DNA from: Paracoccus tibetensis
Lineage (GTDB): Bacteria; Pseudomonadota; Alphaproteobacteria; Rhodobacterales; Rhodobacteraceae
Direction: 5' to 3'
NCBI RefSeq assembly: GCF_900102505.1
Contig: NZ_FMVT01000005.1
Span: 273,270-337,269, forward strand
DNA length: 64,000 nucleotides
In this document: one piece after another, positions 36,675 through 45,319 of the stretch
Layout: each line of letters begins with the position of its first letter
How positions within the stretch are numbered: position 1 is the stretch's first letter
The notes under the pieces: generated by a model
What the model saw: the letters and a program-made list of their open reading frames with translations, nothing else
The model's database searches: none
Told to the model about the DNA's origin: nothing
Program-made: the position numbers and the translations under genes

Positions 36675-37592
36675 ATGGAATGGATACTCCTGACCATCGG
36701 CCTCGCCGGCCTCTTCCTCGGTGGAGAGGCGCTGGTGCGAGGCTCTGTCGGCATCGCGCGGCGGCTGGCGATCCCGCCGTTGATCATCGGGCTGACGGTT
36801 GTCGGCTTCGGCACCTCGACGCCGGAGCTTCTGGTCTCGGTCGACGCGGCCCTGCGTGGCTCGCCCGACATCGCCATCGGCAATGTCGTCGGCTCGAACA
36901 TCGGCAACATCCTGTTGATCGTGGGGCTGTCCGCGCTGGTGTGGCCCATTGCCGTGTCGGGCGGCACCCTGAAGCGCGACACCGCCGTGATGGTGGCTGC
37001 GGCCGTGGCGCTGGTGCCCTTGTTCTGGCTGGGCACGGTCGGACCTAGCGCCGGCGCGCTGCTCGTCACGTGTCTTGTCGGCTACCTGATCTGGGCCTAC
37101 CGCCAGCCGGGCGCCGAGGCACCCGACGAGTTGCAGGCGCCACTCCCGCCGCTGTGGCGATCCTTGATCTGGGTTGCAGTTGGGCTTGTCGCCCTGATGC
37201 TGGGTGCGCGTTTCCTGGTCGACAGCGCGGTGACCATCGCGCGGGGCCATGGCATCTCCGAGGCCTTCATCGGCCTGACCATCGTCGCGATCGGCACCTC
37301 CCTTCCGGAACTGGCCACCTCGCTCGTCGCCGCCTTCCGCCGCCAGTCCGAGATCGCCATCGGCAACATTGTCGGCTCGAACATCTTCAACGTGCTTGGC
37401 ATCCTTGGCGCGACTGCGCTGATCGCGCCCGTTCCAGTGGCCGGACGGTTCCTGGCCCTCGACCTGCCGGTGATGATTGCCGCCTCGGCGCTGCTGACGG
37501 GAATGCTGCTTCTGCGGCCGCGCATCGGCCGAGGCTCGGGCGTCATGCTGCTGCTGGGCTACGCAGCCTATCTGTGGGTCGCTCAGGGCTGA
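36675..37592 (+). CDS. Calcium/sodium (cation/proton) antiporter of the CaCA/YrbG family
   Basis: 305 residues in two inverted five-helix repeats. Each repeat carries the alpha motif: GFGTSTPELLVSVDAALRG then AIGNVVGSNIGNILLIVG in the first, and AIGTSLPELATSLVAAFR then AIGNIVGSNIFNVLGILG in the second. The acidic and asparagine residues of these GT(S)xPE and GN(V/I)VGSN motifs bind the ion. It works in the inner membrane, exporting Ca2+ or Na+. It appears to stand alone. Confidence 0.93.
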   Translation: MEWILLTIGLAGLFLGGEALVRGSVGIARRLAIPPLIIGLTVVGFGTSTPELLVSVDAALRGSPDIAIGNVVGSNIGNILLIVGLSALVWPIAVSGGTLKRDTAVMVAAAVALVPLFWLGTVGPSAGALLVTCLVGYLIWAYRQPGAEAPDELQAPLPPLWRSLIWVAVGLVALMLGARFLVDSAVTIARGHGISEAFIGLTIVAIGTSLPELATSLVAAFRRQSEIAIGNIVGSNIFNVLGILGATALIAPVPVAGRFLALDLPVMIAASALLTGMLLLRPRIGRGSGVMLLLGYAAYLWVAQG

Positions 37593-37710
37593 CGCAGCCT
37601 GTGCCGGCTGGTCGGGGGTAGCTCATCGGAGGGCCGTCCGGTCCTCCGCCGCCGCCCGTCTTGCGCGGAGCGGCGGCCATTCGCTTGACGCCCGACAGGG
37701 CGCTGGCCGG

Positions 37711-37878
37711 TCACGGCCGCAGCTTGCGCCTGTTCTCGATGCTGCGCTCAGCGAAACCTGTCGCTTGAACGAGGGTCATCCCCAGCTCCACGCAGGTTGC
37801 GGCAATCGCCTCGGAGTCCCGCGCATCTTCGGCGAGATGCGCATCATGTGAGGCATGCGCCTGGAAGGGGTGGCTCAC
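37711..37878 (-). CDS. Small 55-residue protein coupled to the upstream micro-gene
   Basis: A GTG start that overlaps the stop of the basic 42-residue protein (GTGA). The product begins MSHPFQAHASHDAHLAE, contains AIAATCVELGMTLVQATGFAERSIE and ends RRKLRP. It looks helical and soluble. I recognise no named family. The four-base overlap is the main reason to believe it is translated. Confidence 0.5.
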   Translation of the reverse strand: MSHPFQAHASHDAHLAEDARDSEAIAATCVELGMTLVQATGFAERSIENRRKLRP

Positions 37879-38003
37879 TTCTGCGCCCGCGCGACCGCAT
37901 TGGACACGACGTCTTTGGTGCTGGGTGCGGAGGCGTTGGTCTTCGGCTTTTCCTTCTTGGGCTTCTTCTCGTCGCGTTTACGTTTGTTCATGCCCTTGGC
38001 CAT
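37875..38003 (-). CDS. Very basic 42-residue conserved-type small protein
   Basis: Begins MAKGMNKRKRDEKKPKKEKP and ends NAVARAQK, with a GGAG ribosome site seven bases before the ATG. Lys/Arg-rich peptides of this MAKG...KKPKK kind are widespread in alphaproteobacterial genomes as hypothetical proteins; nucleic-acid binding is plausible from charge. It is followed by an overlapping second small gene. Confidence 0.72.
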   Translation of the reverse strand: MAKGMNKRKRDEKKPKKEKPKTNASAPSTKDVVSNAVARAQK

Positions 38004-38174
38004 GGTCTGGCTCCTGTAAAGCCGTCGAAGGTTCGACGGACTCGGCAGCTTAGACCTTTCGCAGGGTATAGATAGGGAAATCGGCGGATGCCGGCATGGC
38101 GGGGGACGGGAGGTCAGCGGACCCCGCCCCGGATCTTCCCGGATCAGGGGCCAGCATCCGCCGCATGAGCCTGC

Positions 38175-39065
38175 TCAGGACGTGCCGGCCATGGCAAGGG
38201 TAAGTGCCGGTGCGTCCGGCAGCCGCGCGAGCCGGGTCAGCACCGCCGCCTCGTCCGCCTCATCTGGAAGCTCGTCCGTCCAGACCCTGAACGTTTCCAG
38301 CGTGTAGCGGCCGAACGAGGTGATCATGGCGCCATCCGCCGCGTCCCGGCCGCGCACCATCAGGACGCGCCCGATCCTCGGCGTGTTGTACCGGGCGTCG
38401 AAGGTGTACCAGCGATCCTCGAGATAAGCCTCGAACCAGGCGCAGAAGTCGCCGGGGCCGGATGGCGGAACGCCGACATCTCCTAGATAGCCGCTGGCAT
38501 AGCGGGCCGGGATGTTCATCGCGCGGCAGAGCGTGATCGCTAGATGCGCGAAGTCCCTGCACACGCCCGTCGCCTCGGACATAGCGTGAGATGCCGTCTT
38601 GGTGGGGCGGCCGAACTTGTAGCCGAAGGTCAAGTGGTTGTGGACGTAATTGCTGATGGCCTGCACCCGCGCCCAGCCAGGCTGCGTCGATCCGAAGAGA
38701 TCCCAGGCCTGCTGCGTCAGAAGATCGGAATCGCAGTAGCGGCTGGCCGTGAGGAAAGGGAGCGTCTCGGGCGGCAGATGGGCGATCTCGTGCTGGCGGG
38801 CGTTCCAGTTGAAGACATCGGGCTGCCCGTCAAGCTCTATCACGTCATCCGACCACAGCCGCGAGCGTCCAGGCACCAGGACCAGCCGTGCCCGGCGGTT
38901 GCCGAACGGGTCGATGAACTCTTCGACGGGCATCGCTGGTTCGGTCAGGATCTTGTTCGCGCCGAGGATGCGGCCGGGGACCGAGGAGTGCGGTGACAGC
39001 GCAAGGATCAGCGGGACCGGGGTCGGGGCGTTGATGCCGATTTCAAAGCCGAAGCGGATGAGCAT
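38175..39065 (-). CDS. Transglutaminase-like cysteine-protease-fold protein
   Basis: 296 residues starting MLIRFGFEIGINAP, with GGAGG six bases upstream. The core is ATGVCRDFAHLAITLCRAMNIPARYASGY (active Cys), then FCAWFEAYLEDRWYTFDAR. Where classical transglutaminase folds have His (HAW...) this protein has Cys (CAW), while the Asp of FDAR is kept. This may be a subfamily trait, but it leaves the acid-base residue in doubt. The gene is divergent from a second transglutaminase-like gene 98 bases away, a pairing common in proteobacteria. Confidence 0.87.
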   Translation of the reverse strand: MLIRFGFEIGINAPTPVPLILALSPHSSVPGRILGANKILTEPAMPVEEFIDPFGNRRARLVLVPGRSRLWSDDVIELDGQPDVFNWNARQHEIAHLPPETLPFLTASRYCDSDLLTQQAWDLFGSTQPGWARVQAISNYVHNHLTFGYKFGRPTKTASHAMSEATGVCRDFAHLAITLCRAMNIPARYASGYLGDVGVPPSGPGDFCAWFEAYLEDRWYTFDARYNTPRIGRVLMVRGRDAADGAMITSFGRYTLETFRVWTDELPDEADEAAVLTRLARLPDAPALTLAMAGTS

Positions 39066-39163
39066 TGCGTGCCTCCTTACAAGGGGCGATGATGGGGTTC
39101 GGGTAGCGCTCGGGTGCGGCCTCTGAGAGAACTGGAACAATCCATGCAGATCGACCAGACCAG

Positions 39164-40060
39164 GTGACGACGTTCAGCGTCCGGCACCGGACTCGATACT
39201 TCTATGACCGGCCGGTAAGCTTCGGTGTGCACCGCCTGATGATGCGTCCGCGGGACGGACACGACATGCGGCTTCTGACGTCGAGCTTGGCAGTGTCGCC
39301 CGCTCCCACCGTGCGATGGGAGTTCGACACCTTTGGAAACTCGGTAGCGCTGCTGACGTTCCCAAGACCCGCCGATGAACTTGTGATCGCCAGCGAGCTG
39401 ACGGTGCGCCGCTATGGCTATGATGAGCCGGCCACGCGCCTGGCCTTGCATGCGGGGCCCTATCCGTTCCGCTACGGCCGGGATGAGCGGGTAGATCTTG
39501 CGCCGATGCTGCTGCGCGGCCCCCGGTCTGCTCGCGCGAGTCTGCAGAGCTGGCTGGCCGCTGCCCTGCCCGTTCACCCGGCCGAGACGATGGCGCTTCT
39601 GGACAACCTGGTGCAGGCCATCCACGAGGGTTTCACCTATGGCCGTCGAGATGAACAGGGCGTGCAGTCCCCGGCAGAGACGATCCGACTCGGCAGCGGC
39701 ACATGCCGCGACCTGGCGGTTCTCTTTATCGAGGCCGCGCGCACCCTGGGCTTTGCCGCGCGTTTCGTCACCGGCTATCTCTATGATCCGGCAACCGACC
39801 TTGGCCGCGTGACGCCCACCGCCACATCTGAAGCCGTCTCAGGCGGCGGAGCGACCCATGCATGGGCGGACGTCTTCGTGCCGGGCGTGGGTTGGGTCGA
39901 GTTCGATCCGACGAACCGGATCATCGCGGGAAGGAACCTCATCCGCATCGCCGCTACACGCACGGCCGCGCAGGCCTTGCCCCTGGTCGGGACCTACGCG
40001 GCCACAGGCGCTCGTCCCCTCGGAATGGACGTTCAGGTCGCCGTGTCCAGGGAAGACTGA
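39164..40060 (+). CDS. Transglutaminase-like protein with complete triad
   Basis: 298 residues from a GTG start. The N-terminal beta domain begins FSVRHRTRYFYDRPV and is the usual bacterial transglutaminase N-terminal region. The catalytic core has Cys in GSGTCRDLAVL, His in ATHAWADVFVPG and Asp in GWVEFDPTN. Members are thought to be cytosolic peptidases or amide-forming enzymes. The ribosome site is weak; an upstream ATG at 39143 is in another frame. Confidence 0.88.
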   Translation: MTTFSVRHRTRYFYDRPVSFGVHRLMMRPRDGHDMRLLTSSLAVSPAPTVRWEFDTFGNSVALLTFPRPADELVIASELTVRRYGYDEPATRLALHAGPYPFRYGRDERVDLAPMLLRGPRSARASLQSWLAAALPVHPAETMALLDNLVQAIHEGFTYGRRDEQGVQSPAETIRLGSGTCRDLAVLFIEAARTLGFAARFVTGYLYDPATDLGRVTPTATSEAVSGGGATHAWADVFVPGVGWVEFDPTNRIIAGRNLIRIAATRTAAQALPLVGTYAATGARPLGMDVQVAVSRED

Positions 40061-40522
40061 AATGTTCTCTGTCACTCCCTTCCACGCCGGTGGTTCAAGG
40101 TCTGGACTGATGATGGTTTGTGGAGCAAGATCTAGCCTCGGCTCTTCGGCCGCGGGCCGTGCGGTGCTTCGGGCGAAAGACTGGCCGACATGGTGTTAAT
40201 GGCGGGCCTGCGACCCCATGTATAAGCTGCCGGCCAGGCTGTCTTGCGGGCCCATTGGAGGTCCCCGCGCTGCAGTGGATTGCGGACGAAGCCAAAGGTT
40301 GGACCGCAGGACTGCGGCGCCTGTGCAATTCGACTCGCCCGCGTGAGGCAATGGCGATACCGCCGCTTCTCCATCTCGCGACGGCCGTCTTCATGCGCCA
40401 TCGGCTTGATCGCCGGGTGCCTATGAGGGCCGTGAGCATGATGTCGTCCTGCCTTGGTCCGAGCAGCGCAAGCCGACTGGATCGACACTAAATCCTCGTG
40501 AACTTATACGGAAAACACCACA
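40061..40522. other. 462-base stretch with no gene identified
   Basis: Overlapping short frames exist on both strands but have no family features or ribosome sites. The last 30 bases include the promoter and ribosome-binding region for the small gene that follows. Confidence 0.5.
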
Positions 40523-40750
40523 ATGAGCGAGAGCAACAGCCGCCAGCGTCAACAGGCAGAGGACGCCTTCGGCAAGACGCAGTCTCCCCGCACCGCTCGT
40601 GACCGAGCGTTCGACGAGATCGATGCGACGAAGGCAGCAGCAGAAGAAAAGACCTCCAAGCTTCGCGCGGCGCGTCTGGCAAGGGACGCGCAGAGCAAGG
40701 CCGAAAGTGCAAGCAAGCCGGCAGCGAAGCGCGCAAAGAAGCCAAAGTAG
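40523..40750 (+). CDS. Small Ala/Lys-rich hypothetical protein
   Basis: 75 residues beginning MSESNSRQRQQAEDAFGKTQ and ending KPAAKRAKKPK, with ERAFDEIDATKAAAEEKTSKLRAARLARDA-like helical sequence between. Short proteins with this pattern are common hypotheticals in Rhodobacteraceae and Rhizobiales. The basic alanine-rich tail suggests nucleic-acid contact. Codon use fits its neighbours. No function known. Confidence 0.7.
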   Translation: MSESNSRQRQQAEDAFGKTQSPRTARDRAFDEIDATKAAAEEKTSKLRAARLARDAQSKAESASKPAAKRAKKPK

Positions 40751-40884
40751 ATGCGGACTTCCCGGGGCTGGACGAGCGCATGCGCAGCCAGTCAGGAGCA
40801 TCGTTGCCAAGGCTATGTCGAAATAGGCATCAACATCTTCCGAGACTGGCGGTTCTCACTTTCAAATAACGAAGATTGATGCCA

Positions 40885-41103
40885 TTAGCTGGATTGCGGA
40901 TTCCAGCAACTCCGTCACTTCCTATTCTACCTCGACGGCAGAGGCGCCGGGGTAAGGGTGAGGACCACCGCTTCTTGCAATGTAAATGCAGGGTCTTCCA
41001 GCCGCCCGATGCTCACCAAGCCCCGCAACTCGCCCAGCAGGCATCACAGGATCAGGATCCGGGCCGTTATCGATCGGACCAATGCGTAGCGGGCGATGTC
41101 CAT
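40885..41103 (-). pseudogene. N-terminal remnant of an RND (AcrB-type) efflux permease
   Basis: From ATG 41103 the frame reads MDIARYALVRSITARILIL, then a TGA, then LVSIGRLEDPAFTLQEAVV. A one-base shift gives TPYPGASAVEVE, a stop and EVTELLESAIQ. These are the first 70 or so residues of RND permeases, with at least two stops and one frameshift. Homology ends near 40885, so more than 90 percent of the gene is deleted. It sits six bases after the adaptor remnant, the normal operon order. Confidence 0.8.
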
Positions 41104-41109
41104 GGTTCG

Positions 41110-42172
41110 TCATCCGTCTGTCAGAGGACGGACAGGCCGGTCTTCGCGCAGCGCATTATAGCCTGCGGTGATAACGATGTCTCCGGCGTCAATGCCTTCC
41201 ATCATGCAAACGCCTCCGTCTGCGACCTCGCCGAAGGCGACCGGCGTCGGCACTGCCTTGCTCTTCTCGACGCGCCAGACCCGCAAGGTGTCGTCAGGCT
41301 TGGTCACCAATGTCGTTTCCTGAACGAGTACGCCCCGGAGGGCCTGATCTGCGGCCACTTGCACTTTGATCGGGACTAACATGCCTAGGAGAAGATTGCT
41401 TTCCACAGAAAGCGCCGCTGCAAAAGTTACCAGATAGTTTCTGGTGACGGAGTCTGGTTCAGTCTCGTGTTCACGGTAGACCATAGCGACATAACCGGCG
41501 GTCGCCGGGTCGATAAGAGCCTCGATACGGACATTGTCCGTCTCGAAACTACCGCGCATCAGCGTTTCGGGAACTGCCACCTCCACGCGCCACTCGCTGA
41601 CATCGTGAAGTTTGACAACGGCCATTCCCGGCTGGATGAAAGCGTTCTCCTCGGCGAGACATTGGGCAACCATGGCGTCAAAGGGCGCGCGTAGGACCGT
41701 CAATCCCAAGTCGCGTTCTGCATTGCGCTTGGCGATGCGCTGCTGATCGAAAGCTGTCGGCGCCTCTTCGAGGGCCGTATCGGCATTGATCTCTCTGGTG
41801 TTCAGATGCGTCGCGCGTTGCAGGGTGGCGGCCGACTGCGCCGTTTGCACCCGTTCCCGGTCCAGCGCCAATGTTTAAGGGGCAGGATCCAGCTGCGCGA
41901 TGGGCGATCCCTCTGCCAAGATCTCTCCAACTACTTCGTAGACATTGAAAAGACGCACGTGAACTTCGCAGGCAATGTCGACCGTACTGCGCGCACCGAT
42001 GGTTCCGACAAGATACGGTCCTAAGAGATTGGGATCGACCGGGCTTCAGCCGCGAGGACCGGCAGAGGAGTTTCATCGGCCATCGTACGCGAGACACCGC
42101 GCGCGAGTGAAAGGCCAACAGCGACCAAGACAAGGGTAGCTGCCTGAGCAATATTGCGGGGCTTGAAGGGCC
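41110..42172 (-). pseudogene. Broken RND efflux periplasmic adaptor (membrane fusion protein)
   Basis: The downstream 253 codons are open and carry typical adaptor sequence: DLGLTVLRAPFDAMVAQCLAEENAFIQPGMAVVKLHDVSEWRVEVAVPE, then a beta-barrel and membrane-proximal domain ending GDIVITAGYNALREDRPV. Upstream the lipoyl half is present but split. A signal-like PRNIAQAATLVLVAVGLSLARG leads to a TAG. After a frame change, EVHVRLFNVYEVVGEILAEGSPIAQLDPAP ends in TAA. It is not functional as written. The IS3 remnant lies directly upstream. Confidence 0.82.
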
Positions 42173-42255
42173 CCGCCCGAGCTGTCCCCAAAGCCGACCC
42201 GAAGGCCGATCAGCAGCAAAAGCGGAGTAAAGTAGATCAGACAGTAGAAGACGAC

Positions 42256-42732
42256 CCACAGATAATCCACCTCGATGCCCAAACCTTCGCGGTTGAAGTC
42301 GTCCAGCACGTTCAAGAGCCGGAACTGCCGTCAGTCGGCCAAGCGATCTGCCATGAGGTCCATGGACCAGACCAGGTTAGGTGCCTTCGGCACAGTCAGT
42401 TCCTGAGGCTTCTCCCGCTCCAGCCGTCGCCGCGGCTTGATCCGCAGGTTCAGCTCCAGCTCGCAATAGATCCTGTGGACCCGCTTGTGGTTCCAGACGT
42501 GCCCCTTCACGTTGCGCAGGTGCAGGAAACATAGGCCGAAGCCCCAAGTCTTGCATACATCGGTCAGCCCGACCAGCAGGTCGGCAATCAGCTCGTTCTC
42601 TTCATCACGCTTCGGACTGTAGCGGAAGCAGGTCTCGCTAACGCCAAATGCGCCGCAGGCCAGTGCGATGCCGATCCCCTTCGTCGCCACCGCCTTCTCG
42701 GCCAGCTCCCGGCGTTGAGCTGACCGCGTCAC
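42256..42732 (-). pseudogene. IS3 transposase OrfB, N-terminal part
   Basis: Reads TWGFGLCFLHLRN, HKRVHRIYCELELNLRIKPRRR and WSMDLMADRLAD, then an in-frame TGA where relatives have Gly, then RQFRLLNVLDDFNREGLGIEVDY before homology ends. The rve-type integrase core is cut after its first aspartate (WSMD). A nonsense change and deletion make it inactive. Confidence 0.85.
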
Positions 42733-43007
42733 TTTTTTCCAGGAGCCTCTCGGAGCAGATCGGCCTGCATGCTAAGGTCCGCGAACATGCGCTTCAGCCG
42801 CCGGTTCTCATCCTCCAGTGCTTTCATCTGGCTCATCATGGACGCGTCCATTCCGCCATACTTCGCTCGCCATTTGTAGAACGTCGCGCTGCTGATCCCA
42901 TGCTCGCGGCACAGCTCAGACACCGCCAAACTGCCCTCAGCCTGACGCAGCATGCCCATGATCTGGGCTTCGGTAAAACGGCTCTTCTTCCACATCCCCT
43001 TGACCAT
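42729..43007 (-). CDS. IS3 transposase OrfA
   Basis: About 88-92 residues starting MVKGMWKKSRFTEAQI or at the internal MWKK (42995). It has the helix-turn-helix block EGSLAVSELCREHGISSATFYKWRAKYGGMD and a leucine-zipper-like C-terminus ALEDENRRLKRMFADLSMQ. Near its end the minus strand has AAAAAAG (42741-42733 region), the slippery sequence that makes an OrfAB fusion by -1 frameshifting in IS3 elements. It is intact but without a working OrfB partner. Confidence 0.82.
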   Translation of the reverse strand: MVKGMWKKSRFTEAQIMGMLRQAEGSLAVSELCREHGISSATFYKWRAKYGGMDASMMSQMKALEDENRRLKRMFADLSMQADLLREAPGKK

Positions 43008-43017
43008 GGAGAGGATT

Positions 43018-43556
43018 ACGGGACCAGCCGAGAAGCTTGGCCAGCGCGCCGGGCCGGACGCTGCCGCCGCGGTGAAAGGCCGCGAGCGCGGCGCCCGCCA
43101 CTGTGTCGGGTGTCGCAGTCCGGCCCAGGCGCATGCCCGAGCGCGCGGCAAAGCCGGTGCCCACCGGGCCGGGTGCGACGGACAGCACCGACACGCCCGC
43201 CGGCCGCAGCTCGATCGAAAGAGCTTCGGCGAATTTCTGGACGAGCCCTTGGTCGCGCCGTAGGCCGGCGAAAACGGCGCGCCGCTGAAGCCGACCACCG
43301 AGCTGAGAAGGACGATGCCGCCGCGCCCCTTTACCGCAAGCCGCTGCCCGAAACCATGGGCCAGCGCCACCGTCGCCCGGCAGTTCAGTTCGATCATGTT
43401 CAGCTCATTCTCCACGTCCTGCGCCAAAACGGGACCGACGGCGCCGAAGCCGGCAACGGCGATCAGCAGGCCGACCGGCTCGGCGGCAGTCAGGCGCAGC
43501 AGCTCGGCTGTGCGCGCGGGCTCCGAAAGGTCAAGCGCCAGCGCCTGCATCCGGAC
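43018..43556 (-). pseudogene. SDR-family dehydrogenase fragment
   Basis: Sequence of a short-chain dehydrogenase: LLIAVAGFGAVGPVLAQD, NCRATVALAHGF, GGIVLLSSVVGFSGAPFSPAYGATKG (catalytic Ser and YxxxK). A one-base deletion near 43240 then shifts the frame to VQKFAEALSIELRPAGVSVLSVAPGPVGTGF. The N-terminal NAD-binding half is absent and the C-terminus runs into the IS3 element. It is a broken remnant from outside or an old local gene. Confidence 0.82.
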
Positions 43557-43624
43557 GTCGAAGCCGGATCAGAGATCACCAGCCAATTCTTCTAGGACGG
43601 CCAGCGCCTGGCGACGATGATCAG

Positions 43625-43983
43625 GTCGAACCCCTGCTCTCCCAACGGTTCAGGCTCCAGCTCCGCCGCGGCAGGCGCCAGTCGATCCCTTCCAGCAGCA
43701 TCGCCAACTGCACCGGCGTCAGCGCAACCTTGCCCTCCTTTGCCGACGGCTACACGAACCGGCCCCTCGCCAGGCGCTTGCTGAACAGGCAATCAACCTG
43801 GCCGTACCACCAGATGATCTTGATCAAGTCACCGCGCCGACCTCGGAAGACGAAGATTTGTCCAGCAAACGGGTCCTGCTTCAGCACTGTCTCTGCCTGT
43901 GCCGCAAGTGTCGTGAACCCGCGCCGCATGTCGGTCACGCCTGCCGCCAGCCACACGCGGGTGTTTTGCCGGGACTGGGATCA
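43625..43983 (-). pseudogene. IS66 accessory protein TnpB, decayed
   Basis: Recognisable TnpB sequence: [40 protein letters not shown] and [13 protein letters not shown] then stands where relatives have Trp, followed by PSAKEGKVALTPVQLAMLLEGIDWR. An extra base near the start breaks the ATG-proximal frame as well. The large transposase TnpC that should follow is missing. Confidence 0.85.
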
Positions 43984-44343
43984 TCCGGACAGGCCGCGGA
44001 TCAGCCGGGCTAGCGCCTCGGGATCAAAGGCTCCGCTGATCCGCAGTCGGTGGCCACCTGCTGTATCAATTTCGATAATGCCTGCTGCAGGCACTGGACC
44101 GGCGGCGGCACGGTTATCGTCGTGCATGGGCCGATCGACGATCTCGACGGGGAGGAAACGCGCCGTATCCGGCTCCGCCGGGGGCTCCGGCGCATACCGT
44201 GGGTCACGGCCACATGAAGATCAGGTTGGCGGTCATTGCGTAGCGCTCCGCCACCTGCGCAACCGACACGCCGGGTGCCGTCGTCTGCAACAGATCGACT
44301 GCTTCTCCTCATTCGTCCAAATCCGCTTCGTCCGGTTTGCCAT
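43981..44343 (-). pseudogene. IS66 accessory protein TnpA, decayed
   Basis: From ATG 44343 it reads MANRTKRIWTNEEKQSIC, a one-base deletion, then GVSVAQVAERYAMTANLIFMWP and a stop. Out-of-frame sequence leads to LRISGAFDPEALARLIRGLSG just before the TnpB start. The order and overlap with TnpB are those of IS66 elements. At least two lesions. Confidence 0.75.
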
Positions 44344-44496
44344 CACGCATCCAAAGTGTCCACTATCTCGTGGTGGACCCTATCGATCACCCTCTACACG
44401 AGGCAGTGCAGCGGCGCCGGACGCTTACAACGCCTTCCACGATCTCGACCTGCAGGGCGATCTGGCAGCGATGTTGTCTGCTGCGGACAACAAAGA

Positions 44497-44518
44497 AGCC
44501 GCCTCATATGAGGCGGCT
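44497..44518. repeat. Perfect 22-base palindrome
   Basis: AGCCGCCTCATATGAGGCGGCT is fully self-complementary. It resembles the stem of an intrinsic terminator but has no T-tract on either side here. Twenty-odd bases to the right, around 44532-44556, TGGTTGCGGGGACA followed by GGTTCAAA resembles the reverse complement of a tRNA 3' end. Confidence 0.55.
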
Positions 44519-44679
44519 GGATCTTCGCTACAACTGGTTGCGGGGACACGGTTCAAAAACTGTTTCGCTATTTCGGAAGCAATACTCGGCCCATCTCGAA
44601 GTAGCCATCAGATGACGTGAATGCTCCAGCTCCCTGACCTGCCGCCGACCATATCTGATGGTCCAACCCGGAAGCCACA

Positions 44680-45084
44680 ATGATCATGAGAAAAAAACGG
44701 ATGAAACTACGCGTTGCGATTTATGCGCACACATCGAAAAAGCGCGACAATATTCACGAGCAGATATATAACTGCCGGATCTTTGCCATAGAGCAAGGCT
44801 GGCAGACGTTCGACATCTTTCTAGATGAAAATTTGCTCGATATACGAACTGACCGTCCTGACTTGTCCTTGCTCAAGTTGGAAGCCGCCGCAGGATATTT
44901 CGATATTGTTCTGTGCGACCATAGTGATCGGATCACTCCCAATATCTGGGAGATCCGCGATTTTCTTGTAAACCTTCACAATTGTGGAGTACGCTCGTGG
45001 TCCGTTAAAGAAGGGTCGCTTCATGGTATGAGAGTATGGCTTCAAGAAACGCTGCCAGACTTGGACAACCCCGCCGATGGCTGA
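44680..45084 (+). CDS. Serine-recombinase (resolvase) N-terminal-domain-like protein
   Basis: 134 residues with the resolvase catalytic-fold pattern: RVAIYAHTSKKRDNIHEQI (serine in the YxxxS position), then DENLLDIRTDRPDLSLLKLEAAAGYFDIVLCDHSDRITPN, where relatives have R/DRLxR. The usual second arginine-rich motif is altered and the DNA-binding C-terminus is absent. Base composition is clearly lower in GC than the surroundings, suggesting transfer. It could be a truncated recombinase or a stand-alone resolvase-like protein of unknown use. Confidence 0.6.
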   Translation: MIMRKKRMKLRVAIYAHTSKKRDNIHEQIYNCRIFAIEQGWQTFDIFLDENLLDIRTDRPDLSLLKLEAAAGYFDIVLCDHSDRITPNIWEIRDFLVNLHNCGVRSWSVKEGSLHGMRVWLQETLPDLDNPADG

Positions 45085-45319
45085 CGCAGCCCAGCGAGGA
45101 TGATAAGACATCGCCGACATTACAAGAATCCCCTACTGGAGTGCTAAAGGGTTTCGCTCTCGATCCGATTTGAGGGACGACTATTCGTACTTGAAACAGT
45201 CTTGGCGCGGATTTTGTCAGAGACACCCTTCACCGCCTTGTGGGTCAGGCCCATTTGACGACGGCTCGTTGCGTGATTCAGCCTCCGCAAGGCGACCGAC
45301 CGATTATGAGCCTGTCGAC

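Larger units (their letters stand above)
42256..43015 (-). mobile_element. Truncated IS3-family (IS407-like) element
   Basis: Contains a complete orfA and about half of orfB. The inner part of orfB, including the DDE catalytic end, is missing after the EGLGIEVDY block, where sequence switches to unrelated DNA at about 42256. The left boundary with the SDR fragment is around 43015. No inverted-repeat pair remains. Confidence 0.8.

Noticed and set aside
37797..38075. Plus-strand 92-codon frame with one hydrophobic run
   Set aside because: It is antisense to the two minus-strand micro-genes that have a ribosome site and coupling; its hydrophobic run is the complement of Lys codons.
44530..44560. 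A tRNA gene at the TGGTTGCGGGG sequence
   Set aside because: Only the 3'-end-like bases are present; no cloverleaf, anticodon arm or matching acceptor strand can be folded.
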